Shown here one piece after another: positions 22,901-34,135 of a DNA stretch of 64,000 nucleotides. Made by a program: the position numbers and the translations under genes. The DNA lies in contig OX457070.1 of assembly GCA_949752795.1 (NCBI GenBank), positions 26,188,588 through 26,252,587 of the forward strand, given 5' to 3'. The notes below the pieces were generated by a model. That model ran no database searches, was not told the origin of the DNA, and saw only the letters and a program-made list of their open reading frames with translations. How positions within the stretch are numbered: position 1 is the stretch's first letter; each line of letters opens with the position of its first letter. The DNA comes from Hyperoodon ampullatus. Taxonomy: Eukaryota; Chordata; Mammalia; Artiodactyla; Ziphiidae.

Positions 22901-25900
22901 TCTCAGGGGGCACAGGGCTGAGGCAGTAAATCTCCTGGGCTCCTGCACCGCCTTCCGCCTTGCCCCAGACTTCCCACAATGAGAATGACAAACTCCCTCC
23001 CGCACAGGGCCCAGCAAGTTTGGGGCAGGAGCTGCTGGGACAGGGCGGTGCTGTAGCACAGGGGCACTCAGGTTGGGTATTGCACAAGGATGCCACAGCT
23101 AAGGGGGTCCCTTCACATGACATTCACAGGAGAGGAGTTGAGTGTTCAAACTGAAGCCTGGGGACAGCAGGGCGAACCCTCTCCTGTATCCACACAAAGC
23201 CATGTGCATATGTCAGTGGGTCAGGGTCAGGAGGCTGGAAAGTTCAGGTCAGGGTGCATGGCTGTGCCCCCGTGACTGCTCTGGGCAACCTCTCACCTGC
23301 ATTCTGTTCACAGATGCAGGGTTTCTATCCAAGCCCCTTCCTTCTCCAACCTTGACTCGGTCACCTCATCTAGGGGATGACTTTGGAATATGTGATGATA
23401 TACGACCTTAAAAAGAAAGTTCCCTTGAGGAAGGGCCACCTTTTTCTAATTTGCAAAATTAGGAATGAGGGTGATGCAGAGGAGGGGGAAGCAGAGGCCC
23501 TTTGTCCCTCCTCCCAAGTTGCTGGTCCCCTGGCATGGTTCTGTCATGCCCATTCCTCCTGCAGCTCCTACCCTACCCCAGCTCCCCACCCATACCCCAC
23601 GCTGACCTTTGACCCCGTGGTATTGTGCAGCCCGCCCTGAGGGAGGCAGTGGGCGGGGTCGGCGAGCTGAGAGGGGCAGCCCCTCACGCTCCAATGAGGT
23701 CATCAGCCCGGAGATCCTCAAGATGCGAGCCGCCCTGTTCTGCATCTTCACCTACCTGGACACGCGCACACTGCTACATGCCGCCGAGGTCTGCCGGGAC
23801 TGGCGCTTCGTGGCCCGCCACCCTGCCGTCTGGACACGGGTGCTGCTTGAGAATGCCCGCGTCTCTTCCAAGGTGCCTGTCCCTGCCTCCCGCCCTGCCC
23901 TCCTAATCACCCTTGCTGTGAACCCACCTTTTCCCTGGCAGAGTGTGGCCCCGCAAGGTCTGGTCCTTGCAATCTTTTACAGCACCCCGGCTCCAACCTG
24001 ACTCCCCAAAATGCTCTCGTGAGGCCTCCTCTCCTGGGCTGGTTCACTTCCAGCCAACCAAACTCAGATCCCCTCATCCCCAGGTAACCCCTCTCTCCCT
24101 GCAGTTCTTGGCAATGCTGGCTCAGTGGTGCACCCAGGCCCACTCGCTGACACTGCAGAACCTGAAGCCCCGGCAGCGGGGCAAGAAGGAGAGCAAAGAG
24201 GAGTATGCCCGGAGTACCCGGTGAGGCCACGGTGGGTGGGCGGGGGTTGCTTCTGGGCTGCAGACCCAGAGTGACGTCGGGATGCTTCCCAGAGGAGGAG
24301 CTGGCCACAAACAGTGCCCTGACCTCTTGGCTATCCCCAGGGGCTGTCTGGAAGCAGGGCTAGAGTCTCTGCTGAAGGCGGCTGGGGGGAATCTGCTGAT
24401 CCTGCGCATCTCCCACTGTCCCAACGTCCTCACTGACCGTTCGCTCTGGCTGGCCAGCTGCTACTGCCGCGCCCTGCAGGCTGTCACCTACAGGTGGGTC
24501 CACACTGCAAGAGGCAAGGCCTCGGGCCCCAGGGATCCCTGGGCTCTGCATACCCTTCCCCCAGGGCTCTCGGGCAAAGGGACCCAAGAGCTCTGTGGCC
24601 CAAGGGAAAGGAGCAGAGGCCACCAGAGTTGGTGGCCCCAACTTTGTCTTTTCAACAGAAGCGCCACAGACCCGGTGGGCCATGAGGTCATTTGGGCCCT
24701 GGGCGCAGGCTGCAGAGAGATTGTCTCCCTCCAGGTGGCGCCACTTCACCCCTGGTGAGCCCAGGCAGGGGTGGGGAAGGGCAGGGTTGGGGCTGGGTGT
24801 GGGGCTGAGGACTGAGCAGATCTGGGCCCATTCCATATACAGTTTGGGGTGACAGATTCACATTCATCAGTCTGTGTCTTTAGGCGACAGGAGCAGGGCT
24901 TCAGAATCAGACTTTGGATCACGTCCTGGCCGGCTAGCAGTGTGACTTTGGGCTACCCAGTCGTGCCTTAGTTTCTCAACTGTAAAGTGAAGGTGGTATT
25001 AGATCTGTCGATCCTATTAGGACTATAGCTGGCTCAAATGAGATGTGTGCGTAAAGGCTGCAGAGCCCACAGTGGGCTGTTTCCCACACTAGCTGGAAAT
25101 AGCCAGGTTTGTTTGGCACATGAAAGGCAGTTCAAGGAGGACATTGTATAATGTACAAAAGAGCTGGTTTTCCAAGAATCGGGGTGTGAGGTCATTCATC
25201 ACTTTACTTGGAATTCCTCAAACATACCAGGCTTTTTCACTCCCTGCGCCTGCCCTGCAAGCCCCTCTCCACGTGACACCTCCTTCCGGGTCCCCCAGTG
25301 TCCTGTCACTAACACCCTGGTAGAATTTGTCACTGCTCCCCTGTCTCCATTCCTCTTGCACCTTGTCCTGGCCCCTGCTGTAGTCCATTTTACAATAATT
25401 TCTCTATATTTCAGTCTACACCAGACTCATGTTTCTCAGGGCAGAGGCTGTGAATGTCCATTTGTGTATCCCTGATACTGAGCACGTGGCAGGTGCTGGG
25501 CGATTGTTAAGTGACGAAGTGTTCAGGGAAGGAGCACGTGTGGTGTGAGTGGTGGGCAGGGCCCAGCGAGCAATGAGTGTGGAAAGGAAGGTTTGGGCCA
25601 AGGTCAGAAGGCCTTGCCTAAGGGGTTTTAGATGTTTGCATTTTGTCTAGAAAGCACTGGGAAGCCACTGGGGGATTTTAGATCTTAAAAAATGGGATGA
25701 CATCAGACTAGGAATGTTCTGTGTCATCCCCCCACTGCCCACCTCTTGGAGGCAGGGACCATGTCTCTGTGTCACCACTGTGTCCCCAGGGCCCAGCTCA
25801 ATTGTTCTTGGTCATGACAGGCACTTGAGAGGCTTCTGTTGAATGAGTGAAAGGATATGGGAGTAGGTGGCTGGCTGTCAGCAGCTGCTGGATGAACTGG

Positions 25901-28395
25901 CAGGGAGGCTAGTTGTATACTCAGATGAATATGGATGGTGGTCTGAACTGTGGGTTGAAGAGTTATTCAGGAATCAGAATCTGCAGGTCTCGGCAGGAGG
26001 TGAGGGGGAGGAGTCAGTGAAGATCCCAGGTTTCTGACTTGAACGGCTGGGTGGTTGGTGGGGCCTCGCCTTTGAGGGGCGGGTCCTGACAGAGGAGCAG
26101 GCTTAGGGTATCATGCATCCAGGGGCTTCCCTGACAGACCTCCCTCCACCCTGTTCTCCAGCCAGCAGCCCACACGCTTCAGTAACCGCTGCCTACAGAT
26201 GATCGGTCGCTGTTGGCCCCACCTCCGGGCCCTGGGGGTCGGGGGTGCCGGCTGTGGGGTGCAGGGCCTGGCATCACTCGGTGAGTCTTTCCTTGGGACT
26301 GGGGTAGGGGGTGATGGGAAGCAGGCGTGGATGCAACACTGAAATCCCAGAGGGACTCGGGGCTGCAGCCTGGGTGGTGGCAGGAGGTGACCTGGGGTGT
26401 TTGTCAGCAGGACCTTGCCTCTTCTTCCCTCTTCCTAGCGAGAAACTGCATGCGACTGCAGGTCCTGGAGCTGGACCACGTGTCGGAGATCACCCAAGAG
26501 GTGGCGGCTGAGGTCTGCCGGGAAGGCCTGAAGGGACTGGAGATGTTGGTGCTCACGGCCACCCCTGTCACCCCCAAGGCCCTACTGCATTTCAACAGTG
26601 AGTGATGGGGAGCGTGGGGGTGGGGTCCCACTGTTGCCTCTTACCATGTCTTGTCAACAGGTAGCATAACCGACTTCCTCTCGCTCCTAGTCAGCAAACA
26701 CCAGGACTGGGGTCAGATTGACCAGGGTTCTAGTCCTGGCTTTGCCACCAGTGCCTTCTGAGGCCAGTGTGGCATTTAAGGCCTGCCAGCATCTGACCCA
26801 AATGGTTGAGTTCAGTGGATATGTATTGCCTTGTGCTCTGTCCACGTTGGAGGCATGAGCTGTTCAGCACCATCTACCCCAAAACGAGCCTCCAGGCAAG
26901 GGCAAAGGCCGAACAGATGGGTTCTGGAACTGGCTGACCTAGGTCTCAGTTCTGGCTCTACTGATTATTAGCTGTGTGACTTTGGGCAAATTACTGTACT
27001 TCTCTTGGGTTCTGTATCCCCATCTTTTTTTTTTTTTTTTTGTGGTACGCGGGCCTCTCACTGTTGTGGCCTCTCCCGTTGCGGAGCACAGGCGCTCCGG
27101 AGGCGCAGGCTCAGCGGCCATGGCTCTCGGGCCCAGCCGCTCCGCGGCATGTAGGATCCTCCCGGACCGGGGCACGAACCTGTGTCCCCTGCATCGGCAG
27201 GCGGACTCTCAACCACTGTGCCACCAGGGAAGCCCTGTATCCCCATCTTTTAAGCTGACTTCTAAACCGAATGAGTGGGAGGATTAATGAGATAATGTGT
27301 GTGAGCCCCCTAGAACAGTTCTCAGGGGGCTCACACACACGCCTCCGCTGGCCCCTGCCTCCCTCCAGCCCCCACTCCCCTCCCAGTCATTCCTCCACCT
27401 TCGTTAAGGACACAGGTGCCCAGCTGGGGCTGCACACGCCCAAGGGTAGACCATCATCCGGGACCATTTGGCCCTGGCAGGACCTCACGTCCTGAGCACT
27501 GAAGGTTCCTCGACCTTCTTATCATCTCCAGGATCCTCTTCTTCCCCCACTTCAACCTCAGGGCCCCGCCCTGGACTGACCACCAGAACTAACTGCTTGG
27601 CCTCCAAAATCATAACCTTTAGAATCCTCTCAGCCTCCTGACCTTCTTGCTTCTCCTCCCCTGACTTCATGGCAACGTCCAGTCCCTTAAGCCCTCTGCT
27701 CCCCGCCTATTTGTTCCCTGCCTTCCCCCTTCCAGTGCTCCAGCCGAGATCCATCAGCCTCACCTCAGCCACTCCATCCTTGTAATTCATTTCCACATGC
27801 CCAGACCAGAGCACAGCGGTCTCCTCTGTCAGGGAAGTTGCTAGAGCCCCTGCGCAACTGGCTGTTGTCCACTCGTCCTCCCAGAGTCCACCACAGCCTC
27901 TGCTCTTTGACCTCACCCTCCACCTTCTCCCCTTGCCCAGTTTAGCCCGGGGCAGCATGGATCTGCTCCCAGTGCCTGGCACACGATTGTCTCTCAGACG
28001 GTTCTGATTCTGTTCATTAGTAAGAGGAGAGAAGACAGCCCCATTGCCCAGATCAGACATGGGCCCCCACCTTACCTTTTCCCAGGCATCTGCCGGAACC
28101 TCAAGTCCATTGTGGTCCAGATTGGGATTGCTGATTATTTCAAAGAGCCCAGCAGCCCTGAGGCCCAGAAGCTGTTTGAGGACATGGTGACAAAACTCCA
28201 GGTGAGTAGCTGTCTCTGAGGCTGCCCAAGACCCCTAGTGGCATCCCTAGGTTGGGGTTGGTGACCTGGGTGTTTGAAGGGAGGGCTCCACCTGTCTGCC
28301 CTGAGGGGAACTAACGCAGGTTTGGTCTGCAGGCCCTACGGCGGAGGCCCGGCTTCTCTAAGATCCTGCACATCAAGGTGGAAGGCGGCTGCTAA
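19022..28395 (+). CDS. FBXO41: FBXO41, F-box only protein 41 (12 coding exons, 872 aa)
   Basis: The joined exons 19022-19917, 21442-21667, 22156-22229, 22497-22855, 23631-23872, 24105-24220, 24341-24493, 24659-24754, 26162-26280, 26439-26597, 28086-28201 and 28333-28395 give 2619 bases, 872 codons and a stop; human is about 875. Order: an N-terminal C2H2-like zinc finger (C10, C13, H28, H33), Ala12 run (51-62), His-rich stretch, acidic/Leu coiled coil (about 210-360), Ser/Pro/Gly-rich linker, F-box (about 540-595), then leucine-rich repeat-like C-terminal half. F-box proteins link substrates to SKP1-CUL1 ubiquitin ligases. FBXO41 is known as a brain-enriched member tied to centrosomes and neuronal migration. 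All junctions keep phase. Product assignment is by recognising the sequence; no search was run. Confidence 0.96.
19918..21441 (+). other. FBXO41: FBXO41 intron after coding exon 1, with GT-rich tracts at both ends
   Basis: No coding frame is supported. GT-rich degenerate units occur near the donor (19940-20125) and again at about 20880-21320, the second covering over 400 bases up to about 120 bases before the acceptor. The middle (20150-20600) is pyrimidine-rich. Confidence 0.6.
21442..21667 (+). CDS. FBXO41: FBXO41 coding exon 2: end of coiled coil
   Basis: Acceptor gggcccag at 21441; encodes residues 299-374 (EVVQIDQFLKETAAREASAK...), continuing the coiled coil into a Ser/Gly-rich linker. 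Donor gtgagt at 21668, phase 0. Confidence 0.95.
22156..22229 (+). CDS. FBXO41: FBXO41 coding exon 3: linker
   Basis: A 74-base exon between acceptor gcccacag and donor gtaagc. It encodes REHHAGLAMPSTYAVSRHGS and four more residues of the Ser-rich linker. Phase 0 in, phase 2 out. Confidence 0.92.
22497..22855 (+). CDS. FBXO41: FBXO41 coding exon 4: Ser/Pro/Gly-rich linker
   Basis: Acceptor taccccag; encodes about 120 residues including SSGCYDSDSLELPRPEEG and RRHSTEGEEGDVSDVGSR, a low-complexity acidic and phosphorylatable linker. Donor gtgagt at 22856. Confidence 0.95.
22856..23630 (+). other. FBXO41: FBXO41 intron before the F-box exon
   Basis: No gene, RNA or clear repeat was recognised in these 775 bases. 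Confidence 0.5.
23631..23872 (+). CDS. FBXO41: FBXO41 coding exon 5: F-box
   Basis: Acceptor tattgtgcag. Encodes residues 519-599, carrying the F-box: ISPEILKMRAALFCIFTYLD followed by the CRDWRFVARHPAVW part that contacts SKP1 in this family. The exon ends at aag|gtgcct, a donor weak at +3 to +6. The last residues read VSSK where I recall VCSK in human. Confidence 0.95.
24105..24220 (+). CDS. FBXO41: FBXO41 coding exon 6
   Basis: Acceptor ctccctgcag, donor gtgagg. Encodes FLAMLAQWCTQAHSLTLQNL and a lysine/arginine-rich segment (PRQRGKKESKEEYARSTR), the start of the repeat-like region after the F-box. Confidence 0.94.
24341..24493 (+). CDS. FBXO41: FBXO41 coding exon 7
   Basis: Acceptor ctatccccag, donor gtgggt. 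Encodes GCLEAGLESLLKAAGGNLLI through WLASCYCRALQAVTY, including a leucine-rich-repeat-like LRISHCPNVLTDRSL segment. Confidence 0.94.
24659..24754 (+). CDS. FBXO41: FBXO41 coding exon 8
   Basis: Acceptor cttttcaacag, donor gtgagc. Encodes SATDPVGHEVIWALGAGCRE then IVSLQVAPLHP, the next leucine-rich-repeat-like unit. Confidence 0.94.
24755..26161 (+). other. FBXO41: FBXO41 intron containing MIR and an older repeat
   Basis: A MIR in sense orientation covers about 24885-25065 (core 'gtgccttagtttctcaactgtaaagtg'). An ancient repeat-like stretch lies at about 25560-26060. No coding sequence was recognised. Confidence 0.6.
26162..26280 (+). CDS. FBXO41: FBXO41 coding exon 9
   Basis: Acceptor tgttctccag, donor gtgagt. 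Encodes QQPTRFSNRCLQMIGRCWPH and LRALGVGGAGCGVQGLASL, a leucine-rich repeat typical of F-box/LRR-like C-terminal halves. Confidence 0.94.
26439..26597 (+). CDS. FBXO41: FBXO41 coding exon 10
   Basis: Acceptor cttcctag, donor gtgagt. Encodes RNCMRLQVLELDHVSEITQE and the following repeat unit EMLVLTATPVTPKALLHFN. Confidence 0.94.
26598..28085 (+). other. FBXO41: FBXO41 intron with a MIR split by a SINE
   Basis: MIR halves lie at about 26915-27011 and 27252-27305, on either side of the CHR-2 insertion described separately. The rest (27310-28085) is pyrimidine-rich, with L2-like phrases around 27700-28000, and holds no coding sequence. Confidence 0.65.
27029..27234 (-). repeat. CHR-2-type SINE inserted into a MIR, antisense
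   Basis: Starts with a T run (antisense A-tail), then gtggtacgcgggcctctcac, and ends gccaccagggaagcc. Perfect flanking duplication ctgtatccccatctttt at 27012-27028 and 27235-27251. Confidence 0.94.
28086..28201 (+). CDS. FBXO41: FBXO41 coding exon 11
   Basis: Acceptor cttttcccag, donor gtgagt, phase 0 out. Encodes ICRNLKSIVVQIGIADYFKE and PSSPEAQKLFEDMVTKLQ. Confidence 0.94.
28333..28395 (+). CDS. FBXO41: FBXO41 coding exon 12 and stop
   Basis: Acceptor ggtctgcag. Encodes ALRRRPGFSKILHIKVEGGC and the stop TAA at 28393-28395. Confidence 0.95.
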   Translation, partial: ALRRRPGFSKILHIKVEGGC

Positions 28396-31300
28396 CCCGG
28401 GTGGGGGGCGGCAGGGCCCCTGCCAGCCCCACACCAGGGCACTCTCTTTGGACCTCCAGAGGGACCCTGATTTGTACTAGACCTTTGGAGGCCTAGTGTT
28501 ATCCCTGGCTTCCAGGGAGGGGTTGTCAGTCTCCTGTCCTGCTGGGACAGTGGAGCAAGAGGCCTGACCCTGAGCACTGCCTCTCCAAGGCAGGGGCTTG
28601 GACAGCTGTCCCCCGACTCCCACCCCAACCCCAGCTGGAGCAGCTTTCTGGGCCCAGTCAGCGAAGAGCTGAGCCCCACCAGCACTTGGTGTCATCGCCC
28701 TGAGGATCTGCAATAACCACCAGTGGCGCCTCGGCCGCTCGGGCTGCTGTTGCAGGCCTCCCCTTTGTGAGGCCCAGCCTCCTGGTCGGGGGCCTCTGTT
28801 AAGCTCCAGGCCAGAGGATTGCTCCACAAGGCAGCTCGGACTTGGCGAGGAGGGCTCTTCTCTTCCCCCTGCCGTGTCCCAGTCTTCTGTGGGGCACCCC
28901 CTCCAGGCAGCCCACCGGGGCTCTGGGTCCGTATTTTCCAGGGATAACCCTAGGGGTCTGGGGATGCGGCCAGCCGAAAGTGAGAGGTAGGGGTGCAGCG
29001 AGGTAGTGGGGTGGGCGTGGAAGGGCAAGACGTTCGTCCAGAACTTCTCCCCAGGACATCGAGACCACCCCTACCAAGGTAGAGAAAACTTCGAGTTTTT
29101 ATTGCTGTAGAAAAGACAAGATCCCTCCCAGCCACCACATACCCACGACACACCAGAACTAAATTCAGAGCTAAAAGGTGCATGTTTCTATAACTTCCAC
29201 CAATCCCGAGCCTCTGGGAAACGGTGTCAGCAGCAAGAAGCAGTTCCTGTCCTCAAGGAATGTACTTCTAATCCGGGTGCTTGGCCAGGAATCTGATGGT
29301 CTTTGGGTCCCCAAGGCTACGTGAGAGGGAATCACTAGGCTGCCCTCTGTGCTAGGGCCTGGAGGAGTCCGGAAGGAGGGTGGTTTAGTTTGCTTCCTCG
29401 TCTGGCTAGCTTGCTTGAAGATGTGGCTTTGGTAGGGAGCCAGACCCATGGGGCCAAGAATGAGGAAGAGCCACCCCCCTCACTGGACTTGCCTCCCTCC
29501 TCAATCTCCGCTGGCCCCACAGGCTGAGGGCTGTGTTGGGGGTCTTCTGCCAGGGGCAGTGCTGGGACCTGAGCCAGAACCATTGGCTTAAAATGCAAAT
29601 GGGGGCTTTCACCGACCCTTGCACAGTTCCCAGAGGGCTAGGTCCTGGCACTATGGCTCTAAAGACTCAGGTCTCCCCAGTTCCGCCTCTCAGGACTCCC
29701 ACAGTGGCGCAAAGGCTGTGGGTCCTGCCAACCTTCATTTGGAAAGTTCTTTCAAACATTGATCTGGGTCCATCTTAGGGTTTCCTTCTCTCCTGTTACA
29801 GGGTGGGCTCTCAGCCCTAATCATTAGGCCACTGGTTCTGGCTGGGGCTGGGCTCTTCTAGTTTCTCAGTCCTTTCCAGAAACCCAACTTTCTGCCGCAA
29901 CCTGGCACGGACATCAGCCTCGCTCTGGGTTACCCTGCAATGAGGCCTCCAGAGCTGGGACCCCACAGGATCAGAAATGTACCCAGCTGTCCTGGCTCCC
30001 CACTCAGCTGTGTCCTGGCTGTTTTCGTTGTTGATGATTTTCCTCCCGTGGCTTGTTTGGGCCCTGCCCTTTAAAGACCCCAAATACCAAGGGTGGCATG
30101 TTGGCAACTCCCTGTCCAGTCCTGCACGAAGCCTTGTCTGTGTGGCATCCCCACCCCAGAGCAGCTGGATCCATTGGCTCTTACCTCCCCAGCCCTGTCC
30201 CCAGGAGTCACAAAGGAGAAGCACAACCTTCCTCTGTTCTGGGGCCTGGAAGGGAGGTGGAGGTCCACTCGGCCTGGTTGCCCTGGGTGTGTCTGTTCTG
30301 CTTTGCCAACTGCATCCTCCCTCCATAGCCCCTGCTCCCTGTGACCCCAGGATGTCTCCTGGACAAAGCACAAAGGGATGCCCTGCTTGGCTTGAGCCTG
30401 TCCTACTGAGGGGCTTTTTCTGCCCTAGGTAGCCTCTATCCCTGAATACAAGGCTTTGGGCAATTTCTCCCTGGGAAGATGCCTGCTCGAATGCCTGGCA
30501 TCAGTTCTGGGAAACGTCAGGGTGCACAGGCAGCAGGCTTGAGTGGGAGAAAGGTGGTGCTGAAAGGCCTGATGGTTGTCGTAGTTTCCTTCTGTGCACT
30601 AGTGCCGAGCACCACCAGCACTGGGGCAGCAGAGTGAACAAGACTCCCCTCTCCTGCTGGTGAGAAGTTTGCCTCTCAACAAGTATGGCTGTTTCCAGGA
30701 AACCCACCAAGCCCCCCGCCCTGTATTTTCTAGCTGAGTGTGTGAGGGCTGTGTGGGGTGCATATTGCACAGGTCCATGGGAACGATGGGTCACAGCCTG
30801 TACCGCTGCGCACCTGGGGCTGACAGACTTGCGTGCCCTGGCCTTTGTATCTGCCCTGAGAACTGGTGGGTTTGCGGGCTCCCCACCAGCTTGATGCTAT
30901 TTTTGCCTCTCCTCAGGGGGATGAGCCCTGCTGCTGAGTGGAGAGCTTTTGTTCACTTGGTCACTTCTCTGGCAAGCACACAGCTAGGGCTGAGGGTGGC
31001 GAACAGGGATGGAGGGCCCGGCCGTCCCTAGGAGCACCTTATCCTTCACTCACCCACAGGAGCGCCCTCTTCCACATCTCACACCTGATGAGATGCGAAA
31101 GAGGAGTATCTGTGAGAGCAAACCAACACAGGCCCTGCTCCAGGGGTCCCGGCATGTGTAGAGGCCCCATGGGTGGTGGTCACTTGGTGTCCTTACCACC
31201 CCTCCTTGACAGCCCAGCGCCTGGGAGGCTTGGGGTATTTGGCTTGAGTATATCGTGCTTTATTCAGGCTGCCTCCCCACAGCACTGGCAGAGAACAAAG

Positions 31301-31865
31301 GAGATGCTGTTTCTGCATCCCTGAGGGAGAGAAAGTGGGCTGCCCAGAACCATGGCTTTTCACTGGCCAGGAGACCACCTAAGGACCAAGGCAGCTCATG
31401 TTTTCCTAGTCCCATGAGAGTGGAGTTTGAGCCAGTCCCTCAGCAATTGCTGGGAAAAAAAAAAAAAGCGCCACCTCCTTCCCAAGGCTGCGGCTGCTCC
31501 AAGGTTTGACTCTGTCCCTTGCCTTTGGGTCCCACCTGTCCCCCTGGTCCTGGTCTCTAGTCCTCTGGGCTGCCGGTGGGGAGCTGCCCATGCCCCAGTC
31601 CCTCTTGGGCGCTAAGTTGAAGATCTTTCCAGAGGGACTATTGGTGCCAAAGACCCAGTTCCTGGTGGACTTGGGGTGAAAACAGGAGAGACGGTGACTG
31701 GGTGCAGGGCCCAAGTGCCCAGAGGAGTTAACTCATACCAATGGGATCTGTCCCAGCCCATCAGTCCCTGATGAGTGTAACTTCCCTCCCCCAGGGGCCT
31801 GGCACTTCTCTTTTTACCCCTGGTGGCTGTGCTTTCTCACCCAGCCTTGTCCCAGGCCCCATTTC

Positions 31866-31900
31866 TGTATATATTGCTGTGTATTGTGTGTGTATTTATT
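31866..31900 (+). promoter_or_regulatory. FBXO41: Pumilio-type and U/A-rich element in the FBXO41 3'UTR
   Basis: TGTATATA at 31866-31873 is an exact match to the Pumilio consensus UGUANAUA. A UG-rich run and TGTATTTATT follow within 35 bases. It is an AU-rich island in an otherwise GC-rich UTR. The binding is inference. Confidence 0.5.
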
Positions 31901-32511
31901 CCCGGACAAGCGTGTTCATCTACAGCCTTGCCTGAGGATAAGGTTTAGGATTGGGTGAAGATCAGAATACCAGGGCCAACTAAGGCAACCAGCTCCTAGT
32001 CTGACCCCAACCCCTTGGGACCCTGGCCAGTCCCAAGACTGCCCCGACAATCAGGCAGGCTTCCCCGCCACAAGTCCGAGCCTTGTCTGCCACTGCTGGC
32101 AGGGCCCCAGGCCTCAGCTTTGCCCTGGCAGGGGTCTTGCATGCAGGGGCAGACTCGCCTCATGGCTGGTGCCAGTAGGCCTGGCTCTAGTGAGCCCTGC
32201 TGGCGGGGACCTCCACAACTGGCCCCAGGGCCTGCCTGCCCTGCACAGCCAGGCTGCAGTGGGCCTGAGCTGAGAAGGGAGCTTCCCTCACCCCAAGCAC
32301 ATCAGGCAGAGGGGTGGAGAGCATTTTTTGGTTTTGTTTCCGAAGTGGCGCCAGTACCTCCAGCCCCCAGGGGGCCTTCCCTGGCCCCACCCAGGCATCA
32401 CCATCCCAGCACTTTGCTCCACATCACCCATAGATGCCCTTTGCTGAATGTACCTGAGTGTATGTATTTAAAAGGACTCAAATGGGCATCAGAATTTGTG
32501 GCTCTGTATCC

Positions 32512-32517
32512 AATAAA
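32512..32517 (+). terminator. FBXO41: FBXO41 polyadenylation signal
   Basis: Canonical AATAAA (in tccaataaaagatgg). Cleavage is expected at about 32530-32540. Confidence 0.8.
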
Positions 32518-32535
32518 AGATGGTGAAACTGGAAT

Positions 32536-33989
32536 TGTATCTGCCTCAGGGAAGTAAATGGTAGGTGGCCACATTTGCCAGTCTGTCACCAAACATTCCT
32601 TCAGCTGAAATGCACTGAGGTAGGAAGGAGGTGGATGATCTGAATGGCATCAGTGAGGTGAACTGAAGCATTAGGAAGACCTGTCTCAGGACAGTAGACA
32701 TTGCTGGAGGGAGGCCATGCAGGTTACTGACCGTGCCATAGCTTTCAGTGTGTGCAGGCAGATAAAGAGCCTCACGGTGTCCTTTCTGACTCTCAGCCAG
32801 GAGAAGCCATCTTTAAGGGCAACCCCAGCACAAATATAGCAGGAACAGCACACACTTGCCCATCCCCTCACTGGCTTGGTAACCTTAGGATGCTCTGGCC
32901 AGCCAATCTGACTTTGGCCTGATGGAGACCAGTTCCCCATCATGGTCTGGCTCAACTTACCCATTTTACAAAATGGGGTTGCCCCACTGATTTGATTACT
33001 CAGGTCTTGAAACATTTAAAAATCAGAAAAAAAGAACAGGTGTTTAGGCTTAAACTGTGTGTAGCTCTAGCATCAAACAAGTAGATAAGCACTTATCCCC
33101 ACAACTCTGAGTCAGCTATTACTGTTATACAGGTAGAACAGCTGAAAAAAATTTACTTACAGACCATCAAGTTAGGAGGGATGCCAAACTCCAAAGTCTG
33201 GACCTGCCACCACCCCCATTCTGCTTTTGAGTTCATCTGACTTGGCTGGAACTCAAGAGATTTAAAAAAAAAATCACTTCCCAGATTTAGGGAGCAGAAG
33301 CTTCCCATTAATTACAGGTAGCTGCAGGCCAACTCTCAGAGCTAGAAATAAACAAGGAGGCAGTTAGATTGCTGATTTTATCTGTGCTGGCCGTTCTAAA
33401 CTTCCACTGGTCAGAAGAAAGCACAAAGGACCACTGGTGGCTGAACTGAGAAGACCGGGTGGCTCCTTCAGCCTCCTCCTCAATGGACTTACTTCTAAGA
33501 AGTCACAAGACTTTAGAAAGGATCTGTCCTCTCTGAAACATTCCTCCGAAAGCCCTCAACCTCAAGATCTTGAAAAAGAGGGATGAAAAGACTGAGCCAA
33601 AAGAATACGGAAGTAGAAGGGGCAGACAAGGTAATGTAATGCATTTGACTCAAACCCAGAGAAACCCTGGCAGCAGAGCCACGCGAGGCCAGGGCTAAAT
33701 AAGGTGATGTCAGAAGAAAAGGAAGCAACTCCACACCTCCCAGCCACTGCTAGGACTGAGAAAACAACCAAAGCTAAACTTTCAGACAGGGGCTACTCAG
33801 GTGGAGCTCCTCCCCTGGCAGAGTGGACCTACACTCTGTCTAACAATGACTAGAGGCTGTGGAGGACTCAGCCCAAAAGGGAAGGTGATTTTCTCTTTTC
33901 TACCTGTTGGGTGAGTACATATAAAGCTACAATTCTGAGCTGCAGTCAAGACATTTATGAGTACAACTCCTGTGCCCAAATAATTTGCA
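32536..33989. other. Intergenic region between convergent FBXO41 and CCT7
   Basis: About 1.45 kb between the two 3' ends. No coding sequence, RNA gene or confidently named repeat was seen; short ORFs here are unsupported. Confidence 0.55.
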
Positions 33990-34135
33990 AAATGAATTCT
34001 AAGTCTAAGTTTTATTTAAATAACCTCCAGTGAGAACAGAGTGGGCCAAATACTACCCCTTCCTTGTCATACCATTTCACCAAGACAGAGTAAGCACAGC
34101 CTGCAGGCAGCCTGCAGTGAGAGCTGGGGTGTCTC
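33990..34135 (-). other. CCT7: CCT7 3'UTR
   Basis: Short 3'UTR of about 145 bases between the stop at 34136 and the inferred cleavage site. The AATAAA equivalent on this strand lies at 34011-34016. Confidence 0.75.
34011..34016 (-). terminator. CCT7: CCT7 polyadenylation signal
   Basis: TTTATT on the plus strand, AATAAA on the CCT7 strand, about 120 bases past the stop codon. Confidence 0.8.

Larger units (their letters stand above)
28396..32535 (+). other. FBXO41: FBXO41 3'UTR (about 4.1 kb)
   Basis: From the stop to just past the only canonical AATAAA found on this strand (32512). A long 3'UTR fits a neuronal mRNA. GC-rich overall, with no interspersed repeat recognised. The end of the transcript is inferred from the signal, not observed. 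Confidence 0.75.

Noticed and set aside
29096..29103. TTTATT as a poly-A signal within the FBXO41 3'UTR
   Set aside because: It is on the opposite strand, and no gene ends there on that strand.
30540..30575. Possible REST/NRSF (RE1) site in the FBXO41 3'UTR ('ggtggtgctgaa')
   Set aside because: Only one half of the motif matches; the second half is absent.
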